This document shows, piece after piece, positions 43,370 to 56,882 of a DNA stretch of 64,000 nucleotides. The position numbers were made by a program, and so were the translations under genes. The stretch's first letter is position 1. Each line of letters opens with the position of its first letter. The notes under the pieces were generated by a model. That model was not told the origin of the DNA, made no database searches, and saw nothing but the letters and a program-made list of their open reading frames with translations. This DNA is from Pogostemon cablin (lineage: Eukaryota; Streptophyta; Magnoliopsida; Lamiales; Lamiaceae): NCBI GenBank assembly GCA_023678885.1, contig CM042966.1, positions 28,968,028-29,032,027 of the forward strand, given 5' to 3'.

Positions 43370-44461
43370 AAAAGGGTGAGAAACAAATAGATGGAGTGAG
43401 GTGGTCTGTTTGACGAGTGTTAGAAAGTTTAAAGGGTGGTATGAATGAGTCTTAGAGTGTCTAAAAGATGATAAGGGAAACTGGTTCGAGTAGAATATTA
43501 AAAAGGAGGTAGTAATTGGAGATAGCACATCTTTCTGTGATGAAAAGTAGCCTGGAAGTGAGACATTGAAGTATATGTTCCCTGGGTCGTTCTATCTTTG
43601 CAAGGACAACAGAAAGTTACTGTCGGGAATGGGTTTTTGGGAAGGGAGTCATGGGTGTGAAAGAGAGAGTTAAGGAGTTGTGAAACTAACATTGTGGATG
43701 AGTTTCTTTCTTTGATCAACAAGTATCAAATTTAACATCGAAATGACTGGTGGAGATGGAGTGGCAATGAACAAGGAATGTATATCGATGAAAAGGTATG
43801 CAATATGCTCGGAGAAAGGAAGAGAAGATAGTCAACTACCATAAAGGAGATTTCAAGGATGATATGGGATATCGAGGCTACAACGAGATCAAAATCTACA
43901 CGTGGAGGGTGATCAACAAGGCATTCCAACAGCATCAAAGCTCTTCAGACGAAACTGTCTCCCGAGTACTGCATCAAAGTTATGTGTTTTATGCGATAAT
44001 GAGGAAACAGTGAAACATGCAATGGGAAGTTATAGGATAACCCAATAATTAATGGCTAAGTGCAAAGGATGGTTAAGAATACAGATGCCGATGCATGAAG
44101 ACCTAATAAAACTAAGTCTTATTCAATTTGAAAAATCACTTGCACATAAGAATAAGCTTATTTTGGATCGTATTACTATGTTTTATTTGAGTAGTATGAA
44201 AAGCTAGAAACCATATTGTCTTTAAATCGGAAGGTAGGAGTGGGAATGTATAGAAAGCTATAGAGGAAATCAAAACACATACTATACATAGTTTTGGTGG
44301 AACTTGAAAAGGGAAAGTTTGTGGAGTGAAAATATTGTTTAGTATATATACTATTGTAGTATATTTTGATGATTTTGGGCCACTCTAAATTCCAGTTCTG
44401 TTTTGTAAATTTTGGGTAACTCCCCTGCCCAAAATAAATGAAATTTCCTTGAAAAAAAAAA
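43370..44461 (+). mobile_element. 3' end of a decayed LINE retrotransposon
   Basis: On the + strand the segment 43983-44021 reads CVLCDNEETVKHA, the zinc-binding motif (zf-RVT) that follows LINE reverse transcriptases, and the unit ends in an A run at 44452-44461. The upstream 600 bp is out of frame but has the composition of coding sequence. The start at 43370 is approximate. It is 5' truncated, the usual outcome of LINE insertion. Confidence 0.6.
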
Positions 44462-45365
44462 TCTTAAAGCATATATTTTCTATTATACAAGACAATATTA
44501 TAAAGTTGTTTCCTTTAATATAATTAGAACAAGTATTTCGACTATTAGATAATCAAATCCAAAAATCAACTATCAATATATATCACGTAATTCTAATTTT
44601 TTATTAATTAAAAATGAATTATGTAATTTTAATTTAATACTCCCTACGTCCCCTAAAACCTTTCACACTTTCGTTGTTTGTTCCGCAAAATCTTTCACAC
44701 CTCAAAAAGAAAATATAATTTTTTCTAACAATCTCAAAAGTTACTTTAATTTCAAATTTATCACTCAATTTTCACATACATATCATTACTTTATAAGTAC
44801 TTTTTTTATTACCTAAAAATACTACAATACCCTCCAAAATCAATAAAATTGATCAAAAAATGGAACTTTTCCTAGTAATAAAATTTAAAATTTTAGTTCG
44901 TGGTACCCCTCTCTCTCTATATATATATGACAATTTCATATTTAAAATTTTAGATTTTTAAATAAGCAGTGTAGTTATATTCATCGATTTGAGCCATTAA
45001 AATAAAATAAAATAAAAAGTAAATATTCATAGTTGAGACCGACAAATGAGTACTGGCTACCGGCTAAACGGGTAAATAATCTTATTTTATCATTATAAGA
45101 AAAGAATAAACAATAATCAATTATATTAATTTGTGAAAAAGATGATAAAATTGACAACTGGAGTGACAACTGGAGTGGTACTTAACTTGAGAAGTGTAGA
45201 AAGAGAGAGGGAGAGAGATGGCTGATTGATTGTGGCTATGAGCATCCTGATATCAATGCTCTTCTCCTTCTCAAGATTTGTTTGATCTTGAAATTACATT
45301 CTTAGTTTAATTAGCCCATTGTTTTCCTGCATATCCTGGTAAAGAAAGTGGTAAATTTGGATATA
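44462..45365 (+). promoter_or_regulatory. Upstream region and probable 5' leader of CESA1
   Basis: The stretch between the LINE tail and the CESA1 start codon holds a pyrimidine patch followed by TATATATATG at about 44920, a candidate core promoter, and a purine-rich leader-like segment at 45195-45217. A Stowaway-like inverted-repeat end (TACTCCCTACGTCCC) occurs at about 44640. Two upstream ATGs lie at 45218 and 45238. The transcription start cannot be read from sequence, so the extent of the leader is uncertain. Confidence 0.35.
45218..45285 (+). other. Two short upstream ORFs before CESA1
   Basis: ATG GCT GAT TGA at 45218-45229 encodes three residues and 45238-45285 encodes fifteen (MSILISMLFSFSRFV). 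Both end before the main ATG at 45366. If they are in the transcript they could lower translation of CESA1. Confidence 0.35.
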
Positions 45366-48300
45366 ATGGAGGCAACCGGGGGAATGGTGGCTGGATCGCA
45401 CAAAAGGAATGAGATCGTTAGAATTCGCCACGATTATGACAGCGGGGTATGAATTTTTCTTGGATTACCCTGCATATGGGTTTTAGTTGTTTAATTAATT
45501 GTTTGTGATGGTGTTATAATTGGGATTTAATTATATTGAAACCGTGTTTTTGAAGCTAAAATTTGGATCTTGACATGGATTTGAAATGGGTTAATCTCAC
45601 TTCTATTGTTAGAGTGTTAATTGTGTTTTTGAGCACTCCATTCGTGTTAGTTTGGTGTTATTTTCTTACAGTATAATGTTTAGATCTGATTGTCGGTTTG
45701 TAGCAGATTGACTGTTGTAATCAATTTATCTGTCGTTTTGTTGAAACTATGAAGTGGGCACTTGTTACTTTCTATATCTACACCCTAGTTTGTTTTATTC
45801 TTGATGTTTTAGTTTTCTATTCTCTCTGTGTTTTCTAGGAGCTTAGGTTCTGTTGGATTGCTTTTTGTAATTTCTAGTATTAGTTTTCTGTATTTTCTGC
45901 AATCAAACTGATTTACAGTAGGATCAAACAAAATTGACTGACCTTTGACTAATTTTTAAGACGGTCAGAATCTTGGAATTTTATGATCTTGGCTGTATTT
46001 GATAACTGCGCCGGATCTATACTATTTGACTGGATGGAGAGAATCTGAATCAATAAATTCATTTTTATGATCCTATATTGATTGTTACATTGCATGTGCA
46101 TGGTGCAGTCAAAGCCACTGAAGAACTTGAACGGCCAGTTATGTCAGATTTGTGGAGATACTGTTGGAGTGGCTGCTACTGGGGATGTCTTTGTTGCTTG
46201 CAATGAATGTGCCTTTCCGGTATGCCGTGCGTGTTATGAGTACGAGCGGAAAGATGGAAATCAGTCGTGCCCCCAGTGTAAAACTAGGTACAAGAGACAC
46301 AAAGGTTAGTCGGCTTCTCTAATCTACTATCTATTCTTTTGGACATTTTTTTGGACTATATGAAGGCTACGGACTTAATTTTTTCTGCATATAGGGAGTC
46401 CAAGAGTTGATGGTGATGATGAAGAGGATGGTATTGATGATTTGGAGAATGAATTTAGTTATTCTCAGGGTAAAATCAAGTCTAGATCTCAATGGCATGG
46501 GGATGAAGTTGAATTATCTGCATCCTCCAGACGTGAATCTCAGCAGCCAATCCCTCTTCTTACCAATGGACTGCCAGTAAGACAATCAAACACATTCTTG
46601 ATACAAATGCTTACTATAAGTTCATAATATTTTACGGGTGGAGGTCATCATATCCAAATGCGCAGTGATGCTTTCAGAAATTAAATTCTTATACTTAACA
46701 TGAAATTGTTGCCAAAATTGTGCCTGGCATAGTTGTTAAAGGCGTGTATAAGGCTCTCAGGCTCATGGGTCTGCGCCTATATTGTAAATTGTTGCCAAAA
46801 TTGTGCCTGGCATAGGTGCGCCTCTTCAACATCCTGTTTTTTTCTTTTTTATTTTTTTTGAAGTCGCTACTCAATTATTAAAGGGTTTACTCGTTTTTTA
46901 AGATAAAAATGGACAGCCCGCTTATAAAATTTAATAAATAGAGAATTAGGGTGGGTTTTAGTACTTGAACTTTCAAAACAAAGACAAAAAGGTGGGCTGC
47001 CTTCACCTCCACAATTTGCCGCCTACTTGAACTTTATTTGTGTGCGTTTTTTGTGTTATAATGCTATTATGAGTTATTATGTATCATTATGTGATGTTAT
47101 GTGATTTTTACCTTTGTTTAGTTAGGTAAAATGATTATAAGTAGGATATATTTGTGTATATATATTGTAAATTCATATTTTGGCACAATGTACCTCAGGC
47201 GCGCCTAGGGGTCCGTGCGCCTCTCGCCCTTAACAACTATGGTGCCTGGTATTTGCAGCTCTTCCAGTATCACCTTGATTTGGATATATTTCTGTATTAT
47301 TTGCAGTTTTTTGCACTGCAATAATTAGTTGTCTGTTTTGGAAAGCTACCTTGTTGAGTAACTGCTCTATAACCGTTTACCACTTATCTTTAGTTTTGTT
47401 TTTCCTTAAAAAAACACTTAAAATATTAGTTTTTTTTCATGCCAATGAATGAATTTGACAAATCTGTATGCCGATCTTATCTGAATTTTTTGTCTAAGAT
47501 GAGTAAAAATCCACATACCATTGTGCCTTTTTCTTATTTCGTCCATTAGCAAGACCCTAATATCTTTAACTCATATTAATTCATTAACATTTTGTTGTCT
47601 GAATTGTCTCATTCTGCTGTTTTATTAATGCTTTATTTTAAGGTTCCTTTTGTTTAACCTTTCTTTGCGGGTACAATAAAAGAGTATGAAATGTTTCAAC
47701 ACTCAATAGTATTTCTACTTCTGGAAATCTTGTGGGTCTGTTGATGGATGCACATGTTCTTTTTTCTATTTATTTACTTAACTACTTTATAATGAACCCA
47801 ATTTATATGTTTTCTTTATTTCTTATGATGCACATGTCTTTACCCTTTTCTTATGGTTCTATCTATTATCCATGATTGATAGGTCTCTGGGGAGATTCCT
47901 CCTTCTATACAAGACACTCATTCTGTAAGAAGTACATCAGGTCCTTTGGGTCCTGGAGACCGCGTTCATTCCCTTCCTTACGTTGATCCACGGCAACCTG
48001 GTATTTGTTAAATATATCTCTTGGTTATGATGTCTTTAATCTTGTTGTAACAAATAATTGACAAATTCATTCATTTCTGCAGTTCCTGTCAGAATAGTCG
48101 ACCCTTCCAAGGACTTGAATTCTTATGGACTTGGGAATGTTGACTGGAAGGAGAGAGTGGAAGGTTGGAAACTAAAACAGGAGAAAAATATGGTGCATAT
48201 GAACAACAAGTACAGTGAAGGGAAAGGAGATATTGAAGGCACTGGGTCAAATGGAGAAGAACTGCAAATGTAATCCTCACGAGAGATAAATTCATTCTTA

Positions 48301-51300
48301 TATGGAATGTGTAAAGAGTAAAGAAATCACTTTTTAAAAAGATAATAATAATAATTCTTTTATAACAAAAATACTAACTGATATTTCTGTCAGAGCAAGG
48401 AGATTATCAGAAGTCTTCTACTCTCTAATTAATTTTTTGGCACGAGGATAGATATCATATTTTGCACTTCAAAATTTCTTTTCGAGCATATTTTCTTTTC
48501 AATTAACCATCAGTATCTTCTCTGTAGAATTTTGTTGGCTATACTAATAGTTTGTGTCTATGACAGGGCTGATGATGCTCGCCAACCTATGAGTCGTGTT
48601 GTGCCTATTTCTTCTTCGCAGATTACTCCTTATCGTGTTATAATCATTCTTCGATTGATCATCTTGGGATTTTTCTTGCAATACCGTTGTACTCATCCGG
48701 TGAAAGATGCTTATCCTTTGTGGCTGACGTCAGTCATTTGTGAAGTTTGGTTTGCTTTATCCTGGCTTCTGGATCAGTTTCCAAAATGGTATCCTGTTGA
48801 ACGTGAGACCTTTCTTGAAAGACTTGCATTGAGGTTAGTGAACTTTTATCTAATTGCAGCTCAATATGCCAAAGCTTGGATTGATAAGATATAAGTTCTG
48901 TGTGATAAGAGTCTGTGCGTTTTATTCCTGCTCTTATTATTTGTCTCCCCTTTTTACAGATATGATAGAGAGGGCGAGCCTTCCCAGTTAGCACCTGTTG
49001 ATGTGTTTGTGAGTACAGTGGATCCCATGAAAGAGCCTCCTCTTGTAACTGCCAACACTGTGTTGTCCATCTTGTCTGTGGATTATCCAGTTGACAAAGT
49101 CTCCTGTTATGTTTCGGATGATGGTGCAGCAATGCTGACATTTGAAGCCCTCTCTGAAACTGCAGAATTTGCCAAGAAATGGGTACCTTTCTGCAAAAAG
49201 CACAATATTGAACCTAGGGCCCCTGAATTCTATTTTGCTCAAAAGATAGATTACCTCAAGGACAAGATTCAGCCTTCCTTTGTCAAAGAGCGTAGAGCAA
49301 TGAAGGTAAAATGACGAGTTAATTTAGTAATGCAGTCTCTGATAAGTTCATATTGTTGATCAGGGAACAAGATAACAATGGGATCTTATTGTATTTCCAA
49401 ACATGTTTTCCTACAGAGAGAATACGAAGAATTTAAGGTACGGATAAATGCACTTGTTGCAAAAGCTCAAAAGATGCCTGAAGAAGGTTGGACAATGCAA
49501 GATGGGACTGCTTGGCCTGGAAACAATACAAGGGATCATCCAGGAATGATCCAAGTACCGATTCCTGCCCTCAAATATTCAACATTTTTTCCTTCCCAGT
49601 GTTCCTGTAATAATTTTTTCCTGCATTTCTTTAACAGGTCTTTTTGGGGCACAGCGGGGGTCTTGATACCGATGGAAACGAGTTACCCAGACTGGTTTAT
49701 GTTTCTCGTGAGAAGCGTCCTGGATTCCAGCATCACAAGAAAGCCGGAGCTATGAATGCTTTGGTGGGTTATTGATAACTCCCTATTAAATTTATGGCAT
49801 CCTAAATGTGATTTATTTTATTCTTCTGTTAATAAATTTTCATGGAATAGCTCTAAGTTGCTCTAGAAGTTTGCTATGATCAATCCCCTCCTAGTTCTTA
49901 ACTCTCTCTAGAAAGATACCATCTGATTTTGAAATATACTGAGGGGAAAGAATGAAAATGTCTGTGAATCAATGTATATTTTTCATACACTTCTTTTGGT
50001 AAGTAAACTTATGCCTAAATGAGATAGCCCGGTAGTCAAAAAAGGATCACCATTGGGTATTTAAAAGCCTGATTGCTGATGTACAGATTGTCAAACCATA
50101 TGTTCTCTAGGGTTTTTATCTGATAGTAACTAAATCTGATGTTCATCAAATAATTTTTTTAAATGAGCTATGACTTTTAATATGATGAGTAACGTAGCCA
50201 AAGAATTTCTTAGGCCATAATGTTATCATCTTTTCTCATATCAATTTTTTGTAAAATTGTTTCTTTTCTCTAGTGATTGATGATTTTCTATATGACATTA
50301 ACATAGTGTTTTCTTATGTGCGACAGATCCGTGTCTCTGCTGTCCTCACAAATGGAGCATATCTATTGAATGTCGATTGTGATCACTACTTCAATAATAG
50401 TAAAGCTCTTAAAGAAGCCATGTGCTTCATGATGGATCCTGCTCTTGGAAGGAAAACTTGTTACGTACAGTTTCCACAACGTTTCGATGGCATTGACTTG
50501 CACGATAGATATGCTAACCGCAACATTGTGTTCTTTGATGTAGGTGTCTTTGAATTTAAAAACCTCCTGTTCCTGTTATATCACTCTCCATCAATTAATC
50601 ATGTGCATTAAATTTCCTTTTTGCAGATCAACTTGAAAGGTTTGGATGGCCTTCAGGGTCCTGTCTACGTGGGAACGGGGTGCTGTTTTAACAGACAAGC
50701 TCTGTATGGCTATGACCCAGTTCTAACAGAAGAAGATTTGCAACCAAACATTATTGTTAAAAGCTGTTGTGGTCCAAGAAAGAAAGGAAAGGGTGCTAAC
50801 AAGAAGTACATTGATAAGAAAAGAGCAGCCAAAAGGACTGAATCAACCATTCCAATCTTTAATATGGAAGACATAGAAGAGGGTGTGGAAGGTGGGTATT
50901 GAGTATTTGTTCATCACTTTCTTTAAATCTTTTAAAACTATGGTCAAATACTCCGTCTGTCCTAGCCGTAAATTTGGGTTCTTCTGATGTTACAACTTCA
51001 ACTTTTCCATGTATATTTCAATGGCCTGATGTAGGCAAATTTTCAAAATCTTGAAAATTAATGCGACTGCTTTTTTTTGTATTGACAGGATATGACGATG
51101 AGAAGTCACTTCTTATGTCTCAAAAAAGCTTGGAGAAGCGGTTTGGTCAATCTCCCGTCTTCATTGCTGCCACCTTCATGGAACAGGGAGGCATTCCTCC
51201 TTCAACAAATTCAGCTACTCTTTTGAAAGAAGCTATCCATGTCATTAGTTGTGGATATGAGGATAAGACCGAATGGGGAAAAGAGGTATGTTTTCGTTTT

Positions 51301-52477
51301 TAGCAGTCTCATTTTGTGGCTTGTGAAACTGATAAATTTGAGGCATTTAACTCATTGAGCTAGTTCTTCACTTCAGATTGGATGGATATATGGTTCAGTC
51401 ACAGAAGATATTTTAACTGGGTTTAAGATGCATGCACGAGGATGGATTTCGATATATTGTATGCCTCCTCGCCCAGCATTTAAGGGTTCTGCTCCAATCA
51501 ATCTGTCAGATCGTCTGAACCAGGTCCTTCGGTGGGCTCTTGGTTCCATTGAAATTCTTCTAAGCAGGCATTGCCCTATATGGTATGGCTACAACGGAAA
51601 ACTGCAGCTCCTGGAGAGGCTTGCATATATCAACACAATTGTTTATCCCCTCACCTCTATTCCGTTGCTCGCATATTGTGTTCTTCCTGCTATCTGTCTC
51701 CTCACTAACAAATTTATCATTCCTGAGGTAAGCAACTAATTATACTATTTTGCTGAAATTAAGTCCATTTAATATGGGACGTTTGTACTTCCTCATTTTC
51801 TCTCCTCAAACCAAAATTTTCAATCCAAATGCAACCCTACAACTCGTTTATTTTACTCATTCCGTTGCTCTACTTTTATTCTTCTTCAGATAAGCAACTT
51901 TGCTAGCATGTGGTTTATTCTTCTCTTCGTTTCAATTTTCGCTACCGGCATTCTGGAAATGAGGTGGAGTGGTGTTAGTGTCGAGGATTGGTGGAGAAAC
52001 GAACAATTCTGGGTCATTGGTGGAACATCCGCTCATCTATTTGCCGTCTTCCAAGGTCTCTTAAAAGTGCTAGCCGGTATTGATACCAACTTTACTGTCA
52101 CTTCCAAGGCGTCTGATGAGGATGGGGAATTTGCTGAGCTTTACGTTTTCAAATGGACCTCTCTCCTCATTCCACCAACCACTGTCCTTATGTTTAACAT
52201 TGTGGGAATTGTAGCTGGTGTATCATATGCCATTAACAGTGGATATCAGTCATGGGGGCCTCTTTTCGGTAAACTCTTTTTCGCTATCTGGGTCATTGTC
52301 CACTTGTATCCCTTCCTCAAGGGTCTGCTGGGTCGCCAAAATCGCACGCCCACAATTGTTATCGTCTGGTCTATTCTCCTTGCATCGATCTTCTCTCTGC
52401 TTTGGGTTCGGATTGACCCCTTTACATCGGAGGCTACAAAGAGAGCTGCACAAGGACAATGTGGTGTGAACTGCTAA
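45366..52477 (+). CDS. CESA1: Cellulose synthase catalytic subunit, CESA1-type, 14 exons
   Basis: Exons: 45366-45446, 46109-46304, 46395-46576, 47883-48000, 48083-48269, 48567-48833, 48960-49305, 49417-49554, 49638-49763, 50327-50539, 50627-50891, 51089-51285, 51377-51727, 51890-52477. All joins are GT-AG and in phase, giving 1084 residues (Arabidopsis CESA1 is about 1080). An N-terminal RING-type zinc finger spans about 39-87 (CQIC...CPQCKTRY), followed by variable region, two transmembrane helices, then the catalytic loop with DDG at 397-399, DCD at 564-566, TED at 781-783 and QVLRW at 821-825, and six C-terminal helices. The N-terminus MEATGGMVAGSHKRNE and the loop VLTEEDLQPNIIVKS match the CESA1 class rather than CESA3 or secondary-wall types. 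It polymerises UDP-glucose into cellulose in plasma-membrane rosettes of primary-wall cells. Intron 3 carries a hAT element. No lesion was seen. Confidence 0.95.
46728..47241. mobile_element. hAT-like MITE in CESA1 intron 3
   Basis: The 514 bp unit has inverted ends CATAGTTGTTAAAGGCG and (reverse complement) CATAGTTGTTAAGGGCG. It is flanked by the 8 bp direct repeat GTGCCTGG at 46720-46727 and 47242-47249, the hAT hallmark. A phrase of about 30 bp that includes GCCAAAATTGTGCCTGGCAT from the left flank recurs inside the element at about 46787-46816. It is non-coding and does not touch the splice sites. Confidence 0.85.
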
Positions 52478-53680
52478 AGTCATCCGATGATCGTTTTGTT
52501 AAACGAGCACATGCCTCTGTAGATCAGATGTGGGTGTGTATATATACAGACAAGAAAGTAAAGTGAAGTTGGGGTCCCTAAGTTATGGTTCACCATTTGA
52601 TAGTTGTATACTTGTATTTATCGAAGAATTGGGTAATTTTTGGTCAATATGATTTAAACTACTTATAATTGTATTTATGGGAACCCTTGTTAGTGTAGAG
52701 GTGTCAAAAGTTGGTTGTTCCTTTTGTGCAGCAATGTCATGAATTGTGCTCTCGCAGCAGAGATTGAATCATTACATATTTCATTAAATTCACCTCTCTT
52801 AACTGATCTCAGTTAGACAGTATTAGATTGCTTTTTTTACCTGGAGATTGAAGTTATTGTTGGGTTTGGAAAATCTACCACTCTTAGTAATTACTATAGT
52901 TTATGCTTATATACTAGTGGCAGATAAGATGAAGTATAAAAATTGGCGGATGAGAAGGTGCATAAAAATGGTACAAGATTTGGAAGTTTCTATGTCTGGT
53001 TGATGGAGACAATCAAGTCAGTCAGTAATCAATCTCAAAGAAAGTGACTTGAGAAGAATATTCAATAAAATTGAATACTAAATCTGAAAAACACTGGAGA
53101 ATATTGAATAAAATTGAATATATCATGCTTAACCGCTAAAGCACTCTGCATAACAGTCCACATCATTCAGTGATCCACAAAATCATAATGAGAGTTATTT
53201 CCATGTGCGTTGGATCTGATTGTGCTTGAATCTATGATTTGAATTATCTAACTGATTACTGAAACATGCAAAAACCTTTAAGAAACAAGAGCATGAATAA
53301 ATTCAAACCAGCAAAAATGGATTTACTGTAAAAAATGTGGATTGCTGAAAAAAGACTCAACAAAGTTGGAAGTACAAAGTTTTAGCAACCAAAACTTCAT
53401 ATCATTATACTAGAAGGGCAAAGAAAAGAAAAAAAAGATTTGACCTCTAAATCCAAGCAGATTTCTGCTTGTAAGCAAATGTTAAATCAACCGTTCAATA
53501 GAATTTGAACTCTCATCTAAAACTCCAGGATATAACGAAAAATTCAAGAAAATTCTTTTCAAATGGTAAAAAATTATGCAATGTCGAGTCAATGCCAAAA
53601 ACTCGTATTGTTGTCTGTCTTTGATCTATGTCTGCATGGTGCACCCATGTCTTCGTTTATTCTTGACCAAGCGAGTCCTC
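52478..53680. other. Spacer between the convergent CESA1 and BT1 3' ends
   Basis: Both genes end into this 1.2 kb region, which holds their 3' untranslated sequences and probable poly-A sites. It is the source of the inverted copy at 12411-13332. No other gene was seen. Confidence 0.7.
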
Positions 53681-56130
53681 CTATTCTTCGCCTTCTTTCT
53701 CGACTAGAATCCTCTTGCATGCTTCGTAACACATAAATGAAATCCCTGCAGCAGGAACCAACTTCAAACAGCTCGGACCGAGCCCTTTGTACAAGCCTGA
53801 GATCCCTTCCTGTTCGAGTATACATGCAAGAGCATGAAGCACGTTCTTGTACACTTGCCTCCCACTCACAGCCCCAACTTGCATGTGCTTACGGGCCACC
53901 TCTAGAGGGAATGTAGCACTGCTGGAAATGGCCCCAGCTGCAGAGCCAATGAGAAGGGTTTCTATATTGCCAATCTTTTCCTGTTTAAAGACTTTCCGAT
54001 AGACTCTCCGTAATGTGTCATAAGCACAATAGTTGGTAGCAGCATACGGGATTACTCCAATGAGACTAGGAGTAAGACCTCTGTAGAGCTCTGGTATCCC
54101 ACCCTCTTCCAATATTTTTACAAATGCATCGAGCAGACCATTATAAACTCCTCTCTGCAAGTTGGAAATAGGCTAACTAGAATAAATTATGCATGAACAC
54201 TATCAGTATAACTGATAGCTATTTCGTGAACTTACCTGTATGGTTAATCGAGTCTTGACTAACTCAAGGGGATATGTGATCAGAGTTGAGCTGACTCCAG
54301 CACAGGCTCCAGCAATTAAAGAAGGAGGAATCGGTAATTTCAATTTCACTTCACCAGGTTTGGGTGACAGATTCTTGTTAACAGTGTCATAAACAAATAA
54401 CTGGGAGAAAAAAAAATAAAGATCAATAAGAAAGATACAAGAGCAATGCATTATTAAAAAGGCACAAAAGTAGTAGTTCTGACTGTATCGTGTTTCGCAC
54501 GCATAGGTGATAGGTCATTGCTTGGCAACAATAACAACAATGTTAAAGACAGATCAAAGTTGGAGAGATCAAAGACACAATCATACTAGTGCTTTATTTG
54601 TGCAAAAGAACCAAAGCAATTACAGGAGCGAAAATTTAAAGAAACAAAATGTATGCTCTGAATATCAAAACTTAGAAATGCATACACAAATAAGAAAGTT
54701 GTCTTCTCTGCAAGTAAGTGGTATGTAGATAAAAACAATGTGGTCCTAGGAAAAGGTTATGTCTCTCTGAAACATGGTCTTCCTATCTAACCTTTTATTT
54801 CAAATTTTACCAATCACCAGCAAAAAATTTCTCATAAAAATGTGGAATCCAAGTCAATCCAAAACTTTATTGAACTTAGATGACAACATTATTCCTGATG
54901 AGCGCATAACTCACCCGAGACTGTCAACCAAATTGCTATTATATCAGCTGTAAGTTGGATCTCTACATATCTCTACTACTAAGACAAAGCAGGCGCAGTC
55001 TTTGATAATCATTGAGGATGTGTACCAGTTGAGTGAAGCTTAACAGAAGATATGATTACATAGACTTATAGTAAAATCATATTTTTTCACTATACTAAGA
55101 AACAACATATAATCAAGGGTGAGAACCAAATGAGAAGTATGACTGAAGGGGTTTGAGGTTCAGGTTTTGTATTGTATAACTACACATACAGACAATAAAT
55201 GATAAAATGAAAGAAGGTATGAATGAAAGAAGGCAACAGAGCTGTGGAAAGGTATAAATGATAAAAAGGTTGCGGATAAAATAAAATTATAAATATGCAC
55301 AACACACTCAAAACTAATCCGAAAATGTGCTCTGATTCCTCCCACAAGGCAAAACCACTAGTAACAAGAAAAAGAAAGCATATATCACTTGAAACTAATT
55401 CAAGCTGATCATCATAAGATAAGTAACATATTTCATCAATCCCAAACACTTGTAGGAATACTGAAACAGCCACAACTTTCTCAAAAGCCAATAAAGTACA
55501 ACCACCACAGATGGATTCAACAAAACACAGAGACAGAATAAAGGAAACAGATGGATAAAAAGTAAGGATAACGAAATAAAGTTAACATAGCGAAAAATAG
55601 ATGATCTTTACCTCTATAGCTTTGCTAGGTGCAACTCGAATAACATTAACCAAGTTTCCCCTAAACAATCCTCTCCATCCTTCGGTTTTCATAATATTAT
55701 CAAACACCTCCGTAGTTGAATGTCCACTACTACCCACCATCAAATGAGTCCTAATCGTCTCCAGTGGAGCCACTGCGGTTCTCGAAACTGCCCCAGCAAT
55801 TCCTCCACTGAATAACCTCCTCAAGGACGGGTTGGCAATCTTAATCTTAAGCCTAAGCCCACTTTTCCTTTTCTTATTCACCAAATCCTTTTCCTCCTCC
55901 GTCATACCCTTAAACCCATCAGGTAACGAAACATACTTCACAAGCAAATCTGCACATGGTAATTTTAAACCGCCATTTTCTTTGTTTCCCATTTGGCTCA
56001 CAGAGGCAAACAATCCACCACCCGGGTAAGAGTTGTAATCATGAAGATTCAATTGAAGCCCCGAATGAGAATTCGTAGAAAATCCATCCTTCTTGAACTC
56101 CAAAGATTGAATATTTTCAGTTCTAACCAT
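53681..56130 (-). CDS. BT1: Brittle-1 type adenine nucleotide carrier (mitochondrial carrier family)
   Basis: Minus-strand exons 56130-55612, 54400-54236 and 54154-53681 join in phase with GT-AG borders to give 385 residues (Arabidopsis BT1 is about 390). The three carrier repeats each show their signature: PLETIR (P122), PLELVK (P217) and PLEVAR (P311). Further family blocks are GLFRGNLVNVIRVAPSKAIE, GACAGVSSTLITYPLELVK and GLGPSCLKLVPAAGISFMCY. The N-terminal 85 residues, without strong similarity to non-plant carriers, would hold targeting information; plant BT1 proteins are found in plastid envelopes and mitochondria. They export or exchange adenine nucleotides (or ADP-glucose in cereal endosperm). 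Intron 1 is 1.2 kb and has no recognised insert. No lesion is visible, and a damaged piece of its 3' end lies at 12060. Confidence 0.93.
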
Positions 56131-56882
56131 CTTTCAACACTCAAGAACCCAAAAACCAAAACCCTTGAATAACTGTGGGTGTAATCTCTCTATGCGTTTT
56201 GGTAAAACTCAACAAAATGCAGAATTCGCAGAATTTGCGTTTTCAGGCCAAAGTGAGAAGGTGAATATACCGAAAGATTTGATATTGGGAAAATTGGAGG
56301 GTAGAAAATCCATTCATGAAAATAGGGTCGGTAGGTGAGATGGACTATGAGCGAAAAAAGAAATTCGTAAATTCCAAGTGTACGAAGATTGCGATAATAA
56401 CAATGTACGAGTATATATGTCAGTGATTGTTGCAGGAATGAGGATTGAGATTATGGGGGCGGAGAACTCAATTAGGGCTTATTTGGGTGGGGAGTGAGAC
56501 TGTGTTCTTCCCCTTTTCAACCCAACTAAATTAAATTAAATTAAATTAAGAATTAAAAATCTTTTTATAAAGAGACTTCTGTTTTTGCCTTTCGTAGCAG
56601 TCCACCTTCTCATCAGCTACTACGTACGTCGACGGCGAGAGTCTCCAATTTCTTACGGGATATTATTATTTTTGACATATAATTTTATAAGTTTCAATTG
56701 TAATCTTATAATTTTTTATTTTTCAATTTTAATTATTTGCATAAAAAAAAATTCCCTACCTTTTTACTATTTCTCTTAATTCTTTTACGAAAAAAATTAA
56801 AACTTACAAAACTTGCAAATTTCTAGTGGATTTTTTTTTTTTTTTTCAAAAAGTCCAAAATTAGAAAAAATAAAAATTACAT
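56131..56882. other. BT1 upstream region
   Basis: It holds the presumed BT1 5' leader and promoter, then AT-rich spacer including an (AAATT)-type run at about 56525-56552. No other gene was seen. Confidence 0.45.

Noticed and set aside
48734..49141. Minus-strand open frame of 135 codons within CESA1
   Set aside because: It is antisense to exons 6 and 7 of a clearly conserved gene.
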